Part shown: positions 14,576 to 22,914 of the stretch, piece by piece
Position numbering within the stretch: position 1 is the stretch's first letter
Layout of the letters: the number at the start of each line of letters is the position of its first letter
Source: Alphaproteobacteria bacterium UBA1002
Lineage (GTDB): Bacteria; Pseudomonadota; Alphaproteobacteria; Rickettsiales; UBA998
Assembly (NCBI GenBank): GCA_002291845.1
Contig: DBAU01000020.1
Span: 1 to 25,872 of the forward strand
Direction of reading: 5' to 3'
Length of the DNA: 25,872 nt
Notes under the pieces: generated by a model
The model's database searches: none
What the model was told of the DNA's origin: nothing
The model's input: only the letters and a program-made list of their open reading frames with translations
Translations under genes and position numbers: made by a program

Positions 14576-16189
14576 TCAGGCAGCCTTAGCGGGTTTCTCA
14601 CGCGGCGTTTCGCCGGCATGCAGCAGCTTGTACGTAATGGCGTCGTAGAGGGCGTTATAGGAGGCATCAATCACGTTGGGCGACACCCCAATCGTCGTCC
14701 AGGTATGGCCGTCCTTATCGCGCGATTCGATCATCACGCGGGTGACCGCCTTGGTGCCTTCCTGCGGGGTGAGGATACGCACTTTATAGTCGGTCAGCCG
14801 CATGGCTTTGAGCACCGGATATTGCCGGGAGAGCGCCTTGCGCAGGGCCGCATCCAGCGCATCGACCGGGCCGTTCCCCTCGCCCACAGTCATGACTTTC
14901 TTTTTGCCCGCGATCACCTTGATCACCGCTTCGGAAAGGGTGACCAGCGCGCCTTTGGCGTTCCAGCGCCGCTCCGACGTCACACGGAACGAGAGCAGCT
15001 CAAAAAATTCCGGCACATGGCCAAGCACGCGGCGGGCCAAGAGCTCAAAGCTGGCATCGGCGCCCTCATAGGCATAGCCCTGCGTTTCGCGCTCTTTCAC
15101 CAGCGCCACCAGCTCCTCGATATGCTCGCTGTTGGCTTCTTCCTTCAGCCCGAGCTGAGTCAGGCGGGAGATGATGTTAGAGCGCCCGGCCTTGTCGGAG
15201 ACCAGAATGGTGCGCTCATTGCCCACTGCTTCCGGCGGGATATGCTCATAGGACGCGGTGTCCTTCGCCATCGCGGAGACATGCAGGCCGCCTTTATGCG
15301 CAAAGGCCGCGCTGCCCACATAGGGCGCGTGCGGGTTGGGCGTGCGGTTCAGCCGGTCATCCACCACGCGCGACAGCTCGGTGATCTGGGCAAGGTGTTC
15401 ACGCGTGACCCCCGTGGCATAGCCGAGCTTGAGCATCAGGGTGGGGATGATGGAAATCAGGTTCGCGTTGCCGCAGCGCTCGCCAATACCGTTGATGGTG
15501 CCCTGCACCTGCCGCGCGCCTGCCTGCACCGCGGCGAGGGAATTGGCCACCGCCTGCTCCGTGTCGTTGTGGCAGTGAATGCCCAGATGCGCCCCCGGAA
15601 TATGGCGGCTCACCTGCGTCACGATCTCGGAAATCTCATGCGGCAGGCTGCCGCCGTTGGTGTCGCACAGCACCACCCAGCGCGCCCCGGCCTCATAGGC
15701 GGCCTTGGCCATGTCGAGCGCGACCGCGGGATTGTGCTTGTAGCCATCAAAGAAATGCTCCGCATCAAACAGCAGCTCACGCCCTTGCGCGGCCAAATGC
15801 TGGATGCTTTCGGCGATCATGCGGCGGTTTTCCTCCACCGTGATCTCCAGCGCCTTTTCAATATGAAAATCCCACGCCTTGCCGACAATGCATATGCTGC
15901 CGGTGTTCGCGTCCAACAAGGCTGACAAGCCGGGGTCATTGCTAGCGGAGCGCCCGGCGCGGCGGGTCATGCCGAATGCGGTCAGGCGGGTACGCTTCAG
16001 TGCAGGAGGCTCGGCAAAAAACGCGTCATCGCGCGGGTTAGCGCCCGGCCAGCCACCTTCGACGTAATCGATGCCAAACACATCCAACGCCTGTGCAATG
16101 GCACGCTTATCCGCGACGGTGAAATCCACCCCCCGCGCCTGCGCCCCATCACGCAGGGTGGAATCATAGAGATAAATACGGTCGGTCAT
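14576..16189 (-). CDS. cimA: (R)-citramalate synthase
   Basis: It condenses pyruvate with acetyl-CoA to citramalate, the first step of the threonine-independent route to isoleucine. About 537 residues. The DRE-TIM metallolyase barrel starts with LYDSTLRDGAQARGVDFTVADK, where the TLRDG motif and the Q after it bind metal and substrate. GIHCHNDTEQAVANSLAAVQAGARQVQGTINGIGERCGNANL gives the second metal-site HxH-type motif. The C-terminal part (about 400-530) is the LeuA-type allosteric domain. The YVEGGWPGANPRD segment marks CimA rather than LeuA. I chose the ATG at 16189, which begins at the family start, over 16243. The Shine-Dalgarno is weak. A palindromic repeat lies just upstream. Confidence 0.92.
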   Translation of the reverse strand: MTDRIYLYDSTLRDGAQARGVDFTVADKRAIAQALDVFGIDYVEGGWPGANPRDDAFFAEPPALKRTRLTAFGMTRRAGRSASNDPGLSALLDANTGSICIVGKAWDFHIEKALEITVEENRRMIAESIQHLAAQGRELLFDAEHFFDGYKHNPAVALDMAKAAYEAGARWVVLCDTNGGSLPHEISEIVTQVSRHIPGAHLGIHCHNDTEQAVANSLAAVQAGARQVQGTINGIGERCGNANLISIIPTLMLKLGYATGVTREHLAQITELSRVVDDRLNRTPNPHAPYVGSAAFAHKGGLHVSAMAKDTASYEHIPPEAVGNERTILVSDKAGRSNIISRLTQLGLKEEANSEHIEELVALVKERETQGYAYEGADASFELLARRVLGHVPEFFELLSFRVTSERRWNAKGALVTLSEAVIKVIAGKKKVMTVGEGNGPVDALDAALRKALSRQYPVLKAMRLTDYKVRILTPQEGTKAVTRVMIESRDKDGHTWTTIGVSPNVIDASYNALYDAITYKLLHAGETPREKPAKAA

Positions 16190-16238
16190 GCCTAGGGTTT
16201 TAGCGCCATTTCGACCGTTTGCGAAGAATTTATTCACC

Positions 16239-16302
16239 GTCATTGCGAGCGTCGCGAAGTAATCCGTGGGCGGCTGGATTACTTCGCTGCGCTCGCAATG
16301 AC
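16239..16302. repeat. Palindromic repeat copy A between cysS and cimA
   Basis: A 27-bp arm starting GTCATTGCGAGC and ending GAAGTAATCC faces its reverse complement across a 10-bp loop, with two mismatches between the arms. It fills much of the 120-bp gap between the cysS stop and the cimA start. It belongs to the same family as 17963-18026 and 17631-17675. The RNA would form a long stem that might end or slow transcription. Confidence 0.85.
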
Positions 16303-16309
16303 GAAGAAG

Positions 16310-17635
16310 CTAGGCCCGCCGCCAGTCCGTGGTGCCGTCGGGGCGGTCTTCGAGGATAATGCCCTGCGCCTTCAGTGCATCGCGGATACGGTCAGATTCC
16401 GCCCAATTTTTCGCCTTGCGAGCCTCGAGGCGGGCTTGGATTTGTGTGACAATGGCTGAGTCGTCTTCTGTGCTATTGCCCTTGAACCATGCCTCAGCAT
16501 TTTGCTGCAGCAAGCCGAGCACCTCCCCTGATTTACGTAATGCGTCACCAGAGAGGGTGTGAAGCTTTGCGAGATAGTCTGGCACGTTTAGGTCATCGAA
16601 CAATGAATCCACATTCACGTCGCCCGCGCCTGATTCACTGAGCTTGCGATAAAGCGAATCCAGCTGCTTCTTTGCATCTTCCACCAGCTTGGGCGTCCAG
16701 TCCAGCGGCTTGCGATAATGGGTGGAGAGCAACGCGAAGCGAATCACCTCACCATGCACGCCCTGATCCAGCAAATCCTTTACCGTAATAAAGTTCCCCA
16801 GCGATTTGCTCATTTTTTCGCCGCTGACGGTGAGGAAGCCGTTATGCACCCACATGCGGGCGTAGTGGCCGTGCGGATGGGCGCAGCGCGACTGGGCGCA
16901 CTCGTTTTCGTGGTGGGGGAACATCAAATCCGCGCCCCCACCGTGGATGTCGAAGCTCTCGCCGAGGTGGGTCGTTGACATGGCGGAGCATTCGATGTGC
17001 CAGCCGGGCCGCCCGACACCCCACGGGCTGTCGAATTTCGAGGACGCATCGTCCTTTTCGCTGGCCGGCTTCCACAGGACGAAATCGCCCGGGCTGCGCT
17101 TATACGGCGCCACTTCGACCCGCGCCCCGGCGATCATCTCATCGCGCGAGCGGCGCGCCAGCTGGCCATAGTCTGCATCGCTGGTAACATCAAACAGAAC
17201 ATGGCCTTGCGCTGCGTAGGCGTGGCCGCGGGCGATCAGCTGCTCGATCATGGTGATGATCTGGCTAATATGCTCGGTGGCCTTCGGCTCCACCGTCGGG
17301 CGCAGGCAGTGCAGCGCGTCCATATCGGCATGAAACTGCGCGGTGACTTCCTCGGTCAGTGCCTGAATAGAGATGCCGCGCTCCATGGCCGCGGCGTTGA
17401 TCTTGTCATCCACATCGGTGATGTTGCGCGCATAGGTCACATGCGCCTCGCCATACACATGGCGCAGCAGGCGGAACAGTACGTCATACACCACCACCGA
17501 GCGCGCATTGCCAATATGCGGCCGCGCATACACGGTGGGCCCGCAGACATACATCCGCACGCGGGCGGCATCGAGCGGCCGCAACGGCTCTTTTTGACGG
17601 GTGAGGGAGTTGTAGAGGTGAATATGTGTTGTCAT
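16310..17635 (-). CDS. cysS: Cysteinyl-tRNA synthetase
   Basis: A class I aminoacyl-tRNA synthetase that charges tRNA-Cys. The 441 residues show the HIGH-type motif RPHIGNAR (38-45) and KMSKS (274-278). The zinc site matches the E. coli enzyme: C31, C216, H241 and E245 (in PHHENECAQS). The length is slightly shorter than the usual 460. The start codon lies inside a palindromic repeat arm: the ATG and the roughly 22 bases upstream on the coding strand are repeat sequence, and no Shine-Dalgarno is visible. The protein N terminus still begins at the normal family position (HIHLYNSLTRQKEPL), so the gene is intact. Confidence 0.97.
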   Translation of the reverse strand: MTTHIHLYNSLTRQKEPLRPLDAARVRMYVCGPTVYARPHIGNARSVVVYDVLFRLLRHVYGEAHVTYARNITDVDDKINAAAMERGISIQALTEEVTAQFHADMDALHCLRPTVEPKATEHISQIITMIEQLIARGHAYAAQGHVLFDVTSDADYGQLARRSRDEMIAGARVEVAPYKRSPGDFVLWKPASEKDDASSKFDSPWGVGRPGWHIECSAMSTTHLGESFDIHGGGADLMFPHHENECAQSRCAHPHGHYARMWVHNGFLTVSGEKMSKSLGNFITVKDLLDQGVHGEVIRFALLSTHYRKPLDWTPKLVEDAKKQLDSLYRKLSESGAGDVNVDSLFDDLNVPDYLAKLHTLSGDALRKSGEVLGLLQQNAEAWFKGNSTEDDSAIVTQIQARLEARKAKNWAESDRIRDALKAQGIILEDRPDGTTDWRRA

Positions 17636-17675
17636 GGCGAGCGGAGCGAAGCCATCCAGTTAGCGGATGGTTTCG
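17631..17675. repeat. Palindromic repeat copy C, right arm decayed, at the cysS start
   Basis: The left arm GTCATGGCGAGC...GAAGCCATCC (17631-17657) is complete. The right arm begins GGATGG-TTTCG (17665-17675) and then diverges. It differs from copies A and B by paired changes (TTGCG to TGGCG, GCAATCC to GCCATCC) that keep the stem, so it is a sub-variant of the family. The cysS start codon lies in the left arm and the last codons of the GIY-YIG gene lie in the right arm. Confidence 0.75.
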
Positions 17676-17947
17676 TATAAATCATTCCATTGAGGATTCA
17701 TAGCGCTGATCATCGCGAGTTTTTTAGCTCTGGAGCCACCTTTAATCTGCTTCTCACGCAAAATGGCCACTTCCATAGAATCGGCCAGTTCAAACCAAAC
17801 AAGCAACGTGCAGCCATATCTCTTTGTGAAGCCATCAATAACTTTTTCTTTGTGCTGCCAGACACGTTTTACCAGATCGGACGTCACGCCTGTGTAGAGC
17901 GTGCCCTTCGCTTTGTTGGCCATGATATAAATGGCAGGCTGTTTCAT
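17660..17947 (-). CDS. Single-domain GIY-YIG nuclease family protein
   Basis: A 95-residue protein made of one GIY-YIG domain. The family fold is a DNA endonuclease core (as in UvrC and homing enzymes), but the role of these free-standing bacterial forms is unknown. The signature is spread over AIYIMANKAKGTLYTGVTSDLVKRVWQHK: YIM, then LYTGVT in place of YIG, then the conserved Arg (VKRV) and His (WQHK). The catalytic Glu is probably in ILREKQIKG. The frame extends upstream through the palindrome to 18022, but the ATG at 17947 gives the family start. The gene is bracketed by palindromes at 17963-18026 and 17631-17675, and its last codons are repeat sequence. Confidence 0.88.
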   Translation of the reverse strand: MKQPAIYIMANKAKGTLYTGVTSDLVKRVWQHKEKVIDGFTKRYGCTLLVWFELADSMEVAILREKQIKGGSRAKKLAMISAMNPQWNDLYETIR

Positions 17948-17962
17948 AGGAATCCGTACGTC

Positions 17963-18026
17963 GTCATTGCGAGCGCAGCGAAGCAATCCAAGGGCGTCTA
18001 GATTGCTTCGCTGCGCTCGCAATGAC
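17963..18026. repeat. Palindromic repeat copy B, perfect 26-bp arms
   Basis: GTCATTGCGAGC...GAAGCAATC (17963-17988) and its exact reverse complement (18001-18026) flank a 12-bp loop. It fills the gap between the gltX stop (18032) and the GIY-YIG start (17947). The perfect arms suggest a recent copy. It may also act as a transcript end for gltX. Confidence 0.92.
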
Positions 18027-18031
18027 GATCA

Positions 18032-19372
18032 TCAGGCGGCCTGGCCCAGTAGCCGCTTTTCGGCTTTTTCGCGCCCCAAAAGTTTGAACACGGTGGCGAG
18101 TTCGGGGCCGTCTTCGCGGGCGGTCAAGGCCAGGCGCAGCGGCATGAAGAGTTCCTTGCCCTTGCGGCCGGTGGCGGTTTTGACCGCTTCAGCGAATTCC
18201 TTCCAGCTGCTATCGCTCCATTCCCCGCCGGGCAGCAACTCCGCGGCTTTACGGCAGAAGTCAGCATCGGCGATTTTCGGGGTGATCGGCTGACTCACCA
18301 GCTCCCACCATTCCTTCACCTGCGGGAGGGCCATGGTGTTGGCGCGCACCCTCTCCCAGAAGGCTTCGCTGATCTCCACCCCCTGCCCCCACAGCCAGCC
18401 CTGCACCTCGGCAAAGGGCAGTTGGTGCAGCAGGCGCGCATTGAGGCGGTTCAGCTCTTCGTCGTCAAAGGTCGCGGCAGCGCGGCCAAATTTGGCGAAA
18501 TCGAAGCTTGCCGCCAGCGTGTCCATGCTTTCAGCCAGCTCCACCGAGTCGGAGGTCCCCATTTTGGCGAGGTAGCTGTTGATGGCCAGCGGGAAGATGC
18601 CCTGGGCGCGGAAATCGCGCACACCGCCGGAGCCGATACGCTTGGAAAGCTCGCCTTCCTTCAGCTTCAGCAGGGCCAGATGGCCGAAGGTTGGCACCGC
18701 AAAGCCCAGCGCTTCGAAAATCTGCACCTGCACCGCAGTATTGCTGACATGATCTTCCCCGCGCACTACATGAGTGATGGCCATGTCGCCATCATCCACC
18801 ACGGAGGAGAGGGTATAAAGCGGCAGCCCGTCCTCGCGCAGCAGCACGGGATCGCTCATATGGCGGCCTTCAAACTTCACCGGCCCGCGCACCATATCCT
18901 CCCACACAATGTCAGTATCATTGAGCAGGAAGCGCCAGTGCGGGCGGCGGCCTTCGGCTTCATACTGGCGTTTCTGTTCGTCGGTGAGCTTCAGCGCGGC
19001 GCGGTCATAGATCGGCGGCGCCCCACGGCTGACCTGCATTTTGCGGCGGATTTCCAGCTCCTCCGCCGTCTCGTAGCAGGGATAGAGCCGCCCGGAGGCC
19101 ACCAATTGCTCCTTGGCTTCGGCGTAGCGTTCCATGCGGCTGCTCTGGCGCGCTTCCTCCTCCCAAGCCAGCCCGAGCCAGCTCAGATCCTCGCGGATGG
19201 CGTCCTCAAACTCGGCGCGCGAGCGCTCGAGATCGGTATCGTCAATGCGCAGGATGAAGGTGCCGCCCACTTTTTTGGCAAACAGCCAGTTTACCAGCGC
19301 GGTGCGGACATTACCGACATGTAGATAGCCCGTAGGGGACGGCGCGAAACGGACGCGGGGAGAAGTCGTCAT
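18032..19372 (-). CDS. gltX: Glutamyl-tRNA synthetase
   Basis: A class I synthetase that charges tRNA-Glu and, in many alphaproteobacteria, also tRNA-Gln before amidation. The 446 residues show the HIGH-type motif FAPSPTGYLHVGNVRTAL (9-26), the RIDDTDLERS segment (42-51), and ELSKR (241-245) in place of KMSKS, as is usual for GluRS. The C-terminal anticodon-binding helices cover about 310-446. Alphaproteobacteria often carry two gltX copies; which of the two this is cannot be told here. It lies in the same direction as nadE upstream and cysS downstream. Confidence 0.95.
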   Translation of the reverse strand: MTTSPRVRFAPSPTGYLHVGNVRTALVNWLFAKKVGGTFILRIDDTDLERSRAEFEDAIREDLSWLGLAWEEEARQSSRMERYAEAKEQLVASGRLYPCYETAEELEIRRKMQVSRGAPPIYDRAALKLTDEQKRQYEAEGRRPHWRFLLNDTDIVWEDMVRGPVKFEGRHMSDPVLLREDGLPLYTLSSVVDDGDMAITHVVRGEDHVSNTAVQVQIFEALGFAVPTFGHLALLKLKEGELSKRIGSGGVRDFRAQGIFPLAINSYLAKMGTSDSVELAESMDTLAASFDFAKFGRAAATFDDEELNRLNARLLHQLPFAEVQGWLWGQGVEISEAFWERVRANTMALPQVKEWWELVSQPITPKIADADFCRKAAELLPGGEWSDSSWKEFAEAVKTATGRKGKELFMPLRLALTAREDGPELATVFKLLGREKAEKRLLGQAA

Positions 19373-19418
19373 GCAAAATTCCTTTTGATCTCAGGCGGGG
19401 GAGCATAGGCAACAAGCA

Positions 19419-19466
19419 CGGCAAGGTAAAGAGCTGGAATCACCGCGACATCCGGCGACCTTGCCG
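19419..19466. repeat. Inverted repeat between nadE and gltX
   Basis: CGGCAAGGT (19419-19427) and ACCTTGCCG (19458-19466) are perfect reverse complements with a 30-bp loop. The site lies in the 99-bp gap after the nadE stop. On the minus strand no real T run follows, so it may be a weak hairpin end for nadE or chance. Confidence 0.4.
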
Positions 19467-19471
19467 CGTGA

Positions 19472-21112
19472 TCAGAACTTGAAGCGCTGGGTGAGCGGGA
19501 AACGGCGGTCGCGCCCGAAGCTCATCGGGCTGACCTTCGGGCCCGGCGGGGCCTGGCGGCGCTTATATTCGCTGAGGCGCAGAAGATGCGCAACGCGCTC
19601 GGCCTCCTCACGGCTGGCGAGGGCAGCGGCTTCTGCCACGCTGGCGCGCCCTTCCACCAGCGCCTGGAGCAATGCGTCGAGCCGTTCGTACGGCGGCAGG
19701 CTGTCCTGATCGGTCTGGTTCTCGCGCAATTCCGCTGAAGGAGCGCGGGTGAGAATACGCTCGGGGATGACGTGCCCGCCCGGCCCCTTCCCGGCTGGCC
19801 AGCGATGGGCATTACGCCAGCGGGCCAACGCATAGACATCGGTTTTATAAAGATCCTTCAGCGGATTAAAGGCTCCGCACATATCGCCATAGAGCGTCGC
19901 GTAGCCGGTGCCCATCTCCGATTTATTGCCCGTGGAGACCAGCAAAAACCCCGTGGAATTGGAGATCGCCATCAGCGTCAGGCCGCGCAGACGGGATTGG
20001 AGGTTCTCCTCGGCCAGCGGGGTGAGCGGCTCCCCCAGCGGGGCCACCATCTCCGCCACCGCCCGCATCCCGGGAGCGATGGAGAGCGTCTCGTGACGGA
20101 TGCCGAGGGCCGAGGCCAGCGCCGCCGCATCCGTATGGCTGATCTCCGCGGTGTAGGGCGAGGCCAGCATAAAGCTGCGCACCCGCTCGGCCCCCAGCGC
20201 ATCCACCGCGATGGCGGCAACCAATGCCGAATCAATGCCACCGGAAAGCCCCAGCAGCACGCCCGGGAAGCCGTTTTTCTCCACATAATCGCGCAGGCCC
20301 AGCGTCACCGCCGCGTACAGGCTTTCCTCACGCGTGGGCAGCGGATGATCAGGCGACAGCGCGCCGAGCCCATCCCCGCTCAGGCGGTAGCTCGCCGAAT
20401 CCGCGCGGAAACAGGCCAGCCGGTGAATCACCGCGCCCTGAGCATCCACCGCAAAAGAGCCACCGTCAAACACCAGCTCATCCTGCCCGCCGACCATATT
20501 GCAATAAAGCGTTGCCAACCCATGCCGGGCCGCAGCTTCATGGGCCAGCCCTTCGCGGATAGCTTGCTTGCCCGCCTCAAACGGCGAGCCGTTGATGACC
20601 ACCATCAGCGTACTGCCCTGCGCGGCGAGCAGCGGGAACAGCTCCGGGTGCCACATATCCTCGCAAATCAGCAGGGCCAGGCGGTGACCGCGCCAGTCAA
20701 ACGGCTGCGGCTGCGGGCCGGGGGTGAAGACGCGCATTTCATCAAACACCCCGGCATTGGGCAGAAAATGCTTCTGCACCACGTGGCGGATGACGCCATC
20801 CTCGAGCAGAAACGCCGCATTATGACGCTGGCCGTCGACCACGTGGAGGCTGCCAACCAGCATCGCCGCACGCTGGCCACGTGTGACGGCGGCAAGGTCC
20901 TGCAACGCGGCGGCGGCAGCCTCCTGAAATGCGGGCATCAGCACCAGATCTTCCGGCGGATAGCCGATCAGCGCCAGTTCGGGAAATACCACCAGGTCAT
21001 GCGTGTCCGCGTAGGGTGCATAGGCGGCGCGGATGGCCGCAGCATTGCCCGCCAAATCCCCCACCACGGGGTTGGTCTGGCACAGAGCGATCATCAGCGG
21101 CGCGGTTTGCAT
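19472..21112 (-). CDS. nadE: Glutamine-dependent NAD+ synthetase
   Basis: It converts deamido-NAD to NAD using ATP and ammonia from glutamine. The 546 residues combine two domains. An N-terminal nitrilase-type glutaminase (about 1-255) has the triad E45 (VVFPELALIGYPPEDL), K114 (QKHFLPNAGVFDE) and C150 (LLICEDMWHPE). A C-terminal NAD synthase (about 265-546) has the ATP pyrophosphatase loop GLSGGIDSALVAA (288-300) and the NKSEMGTGYATLYGD segment. The C-terminal PPGPKVSPMSFGRDRRFPL is typical. The start ATG has AAGG upstream. It lies 62 bp behind etfA. Confidence 0.96.
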   Translation of the reverse strand: MQTAPLMIALCQTNPVVGDLAGNAAAIRAAYAPYADTHDLVVFPELALIGYPPEDLVLMPAFQEAAAAALQDLAAVTRGQRAAMLVGSLHVVDGQRHNAAFLLEDGVIRHVVQKHFLPNAGVFDEMRVFTPGPQPQPFDWRGHRLALLICEDMWHPELFPLLAAQGSTLMVVINGSPFEAGKQAIREGLAHEAAARHGLATLYCNMVGGQDELVFDGGSFAVDAQGAVIHRLACFRADSASYRLSGDGLGALSPDHPLPTREESLYAAVTLGLRDYVEKNGFPGVLLGLSGGIDSALVAAIAVDALGAERVRSFMLASPYTAEISHTDAAALASALGIRHETLSIAPGMRAVAEMVAPLGEPLTPLAEENLQSRLRGLTLMAISNSTGFLLVSTGNKSEMGTGYATLYGDMCGAFNPLKDLYKTDVYALARWRNAHRWPAGKGPGGHVIPERILTRAPSAELRENQTDQDSLPPYERLDALLQALVEGRASVAEAAALASREEAERVAHLLRLSEYKRRQAPPGPKVSPMSFGRDRRFPLTQRFKF

Positions 21113-21174
21113 GCCCGCACCTTAGCGAAGCCGCCGCAAATGTCACGGGGGATATGGGATAAGGCGGAAAGGCC

Positions 21175-22104
21175 TCAGAGCAATTGCTCCAGCTTGGGGA
21201 CAATCTCAAACAGGTCCCCGACCAGCCCGTAATCGGCGATTTCGAAGATGGGAGCGTTCTCGTCCTTATTAATGGCGACGATCACCTTACTGTCTTTCAT
21301 GCCCGCCAGATGCTGGATGGCCCCGGAGATGCCAATGGCGAGATACAGTTCCGGCGCGACGACCTTACCGGTCTGGCCGACCTGGTAGTCATTGGGCACA
21401 TAGCCCGCATCCACCGCCGCGCGGGACGCCCCGACGGCTGCGCCAAGCTTATCTGCCAAACGTTCAATCAACTGAAAGTTCTCTTTTGAAGCAAGCGCAC
21501 GGCCTCCCGAGACCACAATCTTTGCACTTGTTAGTTCAGGCCGTGCCGAAACACTGCCTTCCAGATGGATAAAGCGGGTCGCCCCCACCGGCGCGGGAGC
21601 CGCCAGCACCTCGATCGGGGCCAGCGCTTCCCCGGCCACCGCTTTGGCAAAGGCCGTGGGGCGGATGGTCACCACCTTACGTGGGTCGGTGGCGGTGATG
21701 GTTTCCCACGCATTGCCCGCATAGATAGGACGCACGTAAGTGTCAGGTGAGACAATACGAATAATATCGGAGACTTGCTGGACGTCCAGCAAAGCAGCGG
21801 CCCGCGGAAGGATGTCCTTGCCATAGGTCGTCGCGGCGGCCACCAGGGCCTGATACCCCTCTGCCTGCGCGACCAGCAGCGGGGCGATCTCTTCGGCTAG
21901 CGGCATAGCAAACTGCGGGGCCTCGCACAGCAGCACGCGGCGCACCCCGTCCAGCCGGGCGGCCTGCTCGGCCACGGCGCGGGCCTGATCGCCCACCACC
22001 AACACATCCACCGGCGTGGCTATCTGCGCTGCCGCGGTCACCGCGCTGGCGGTGGCCGGGGAGAGGGTCTGCTGTGCGTGTTCCGCGAGAACCAGGGCCG
22101 CCAT
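21175..22104 (-). CDS. etfA: Electron transfer flavoprotein, alpha subunit
   Basis: With EtfB it forms a soluble FAD/AMP flavoprotein that takes electrons from acyl-CoA and other dehydrogenases and passes them to ETF:quinone oxidoreductase. The 309 residues end in the FAD-binding domain, with SGGRALASKENFQLIERLADKLGAAVGASRAAVDAG, then QVGQTGKVVAPELYLAIGISGAIQHLAGM and the INKDENAPIFEIADYGLVGD segment. The N-terminal domain starts AALVLAEHAQQTLSPATASA. It begins 1 bp after the etfB stop, so the pair is tightly coupled. Confidence 0.97.
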   Translation of the reverse strand: MAALVLAEHAQQTLSPATASAVTAAAQIATPVDVLVVGDQARAVAEQAARLDGVRRVLLCEAPQFAMPLAEEIAPLLVAQAEGYQALVAAATTYGKDILPRAAALLDVQQVSDIIRIVSPDTYVRPIYAGNAWETITATDPRKVVTIRPTAFAKAVAGEALAPIEVLAAPAPVGATRFIHLEGSVSARPELTSAKIVVSGGRALASKENFQLIERLADKLGAAVGASRAAVDAGYVPNDYQVGQTGKVVAPELYLAIGISGAIQHLAGMKDSKVIVAINKDENAPIFEIADYGLVGDLFEIVPKLEQLL

Positions 22105-22105
22105 G

Positions 22106-22855
22106 TCAGAGCACCTTTGCTTCGTGTTTCAGTTTTTCTATCAACTCCTCCACCGAGGCGACCTTTCCGCCGCCTTTGCGCTTGGGCGGCTCCTGCACGG
22201 CGTGCAGCGCCAGACGCGGTGAAAGCGCCACCCCAAGGCCTGCCGCATCCACCACGGCCAGCGGCTTGGAGCGCGCTTTCATGATGTTGGGCAACGAGGC
22301 ATAGCGCGGCTCATTGAGGCGCAGATCGGTAGTGATCACGCACGGCAGCGCCATGGCGATGGTCATCAGGCCGCCATCCACTTCGCGGGTGACGGTGACT
22401 TCCGTCCCCTCCACCACCAGTTTGGAGGCAAAGGTCCCCTGCGGCCAGCCGAGCAGCGCAGCCAGCATCTGGCCCGTCTGGTTGGCATCATCGTCAATCG
22501 CCTGCTTGCCGAGGATGACCAGCGAGGGCTGCTCTGCCTCCACCTGCGTTTTCATCAGCTTGGCGGCGGCGAGCGGTTGAATCGGCTCATCCGTTTTTAG
22601 GTGAATGGCGCGGTCCGCCCCCATCGCCAGTGCGGCGCGCAAGGTTTCCGTCACCCCGTCACCGCCGATGGAAAGCGCCACCACTTCGCTGGCGATGCCT
22701 TTTTCCTTGAGCCGCACGGCTTCCTCAACGGCGATTTCGTCAAACGGGTTCATCGACATTTTGACGTTAGCCAGCTCGACACCGCTGTGATCGGCCTTGA
22801 CGCGGATCTTTACGTTGTAATCAACAACACGCTTCACGCAGACAAGCAATTTCAT
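22106..22855 (-). CDS. etfB: Electron transfer flavoprotein, beta subunit
   Basis: The partner of EtfA, which binds the structural AMP. The 249 residues start MKLLVCVKRVVDYNVKIRVK, followed by the NPFDEIAVEEAVRLKEKG segment. The AMP-loop region holds LVILGKQAIDDDANQTGQMLAALLGWPQGTFAS, and the ETF-beta signature EVDGGLMTIAMALPCVITTDLRLNEPRYASLPNIMKARSKPL lies at about 166-207. AGGAAGGAG upstream supports the start. It stands first in the etfB-etfA-nadE run. Confidence 0.97.
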   Translation of the reverse strand: MKLLVCVKRVVDYNVKIRVKADHSGVELANVKMSMNPFDEIAVEEAVRLKEKGIASEVVALSIGGDGVTETLRAALAMGADRAIHLKTDEPIQPLAAAKLMKTQVEAEQPSLVILGKQAIDDDANQTGQMLAALLGWPQGTFASKLVVEGTEVTVTREVDGGLMTIAMALPCVITTDLRLNEPRYASLPNIMKARSKPLAVVDAAGLGVALSPRLALHAVQEPPKRKGGGKVASVEELIEKLKHEAKVL

Positions 22856-22914
22856 GGCAGGCTCCTTCCTTTTTCTATAGCGCTGGAAGGCTTAAAATTC
22901 TTTTAAGACGAGGC

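Noticed and set aside
14618..15925. 435-codon open frame on the plus strand opposite cimA
   Set aside because: Shadow of cimA in GC-rich sequence; low-complexity product with no family features.
17948..18022. N-terminal extension of the GIY-YIG protein
   Set aside because: The extra codons are a translation of the palindromic repeat (ending CARNDD-like), not part of the domain.
16239..18026. CRISPR array from three related repeats
   Set aside because: The units are palindromes with irregular spacing of hundreds of bases and genes between them; there are no unique short spacers and no cas genes.
18422..19324. 300-codon open frame on the plus strand opposite gltX
   Set aside because: Shadow of gltX; the opposite strand carries all GluRS motifs.
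19772..21232. 486-codon open frame on the plus strand opposite nadE
   Set aside because: Shadow of nadE; Arg/Gln/His-rich with no recognisable domain, and it runs through the nadE-etfA gap into etfA.
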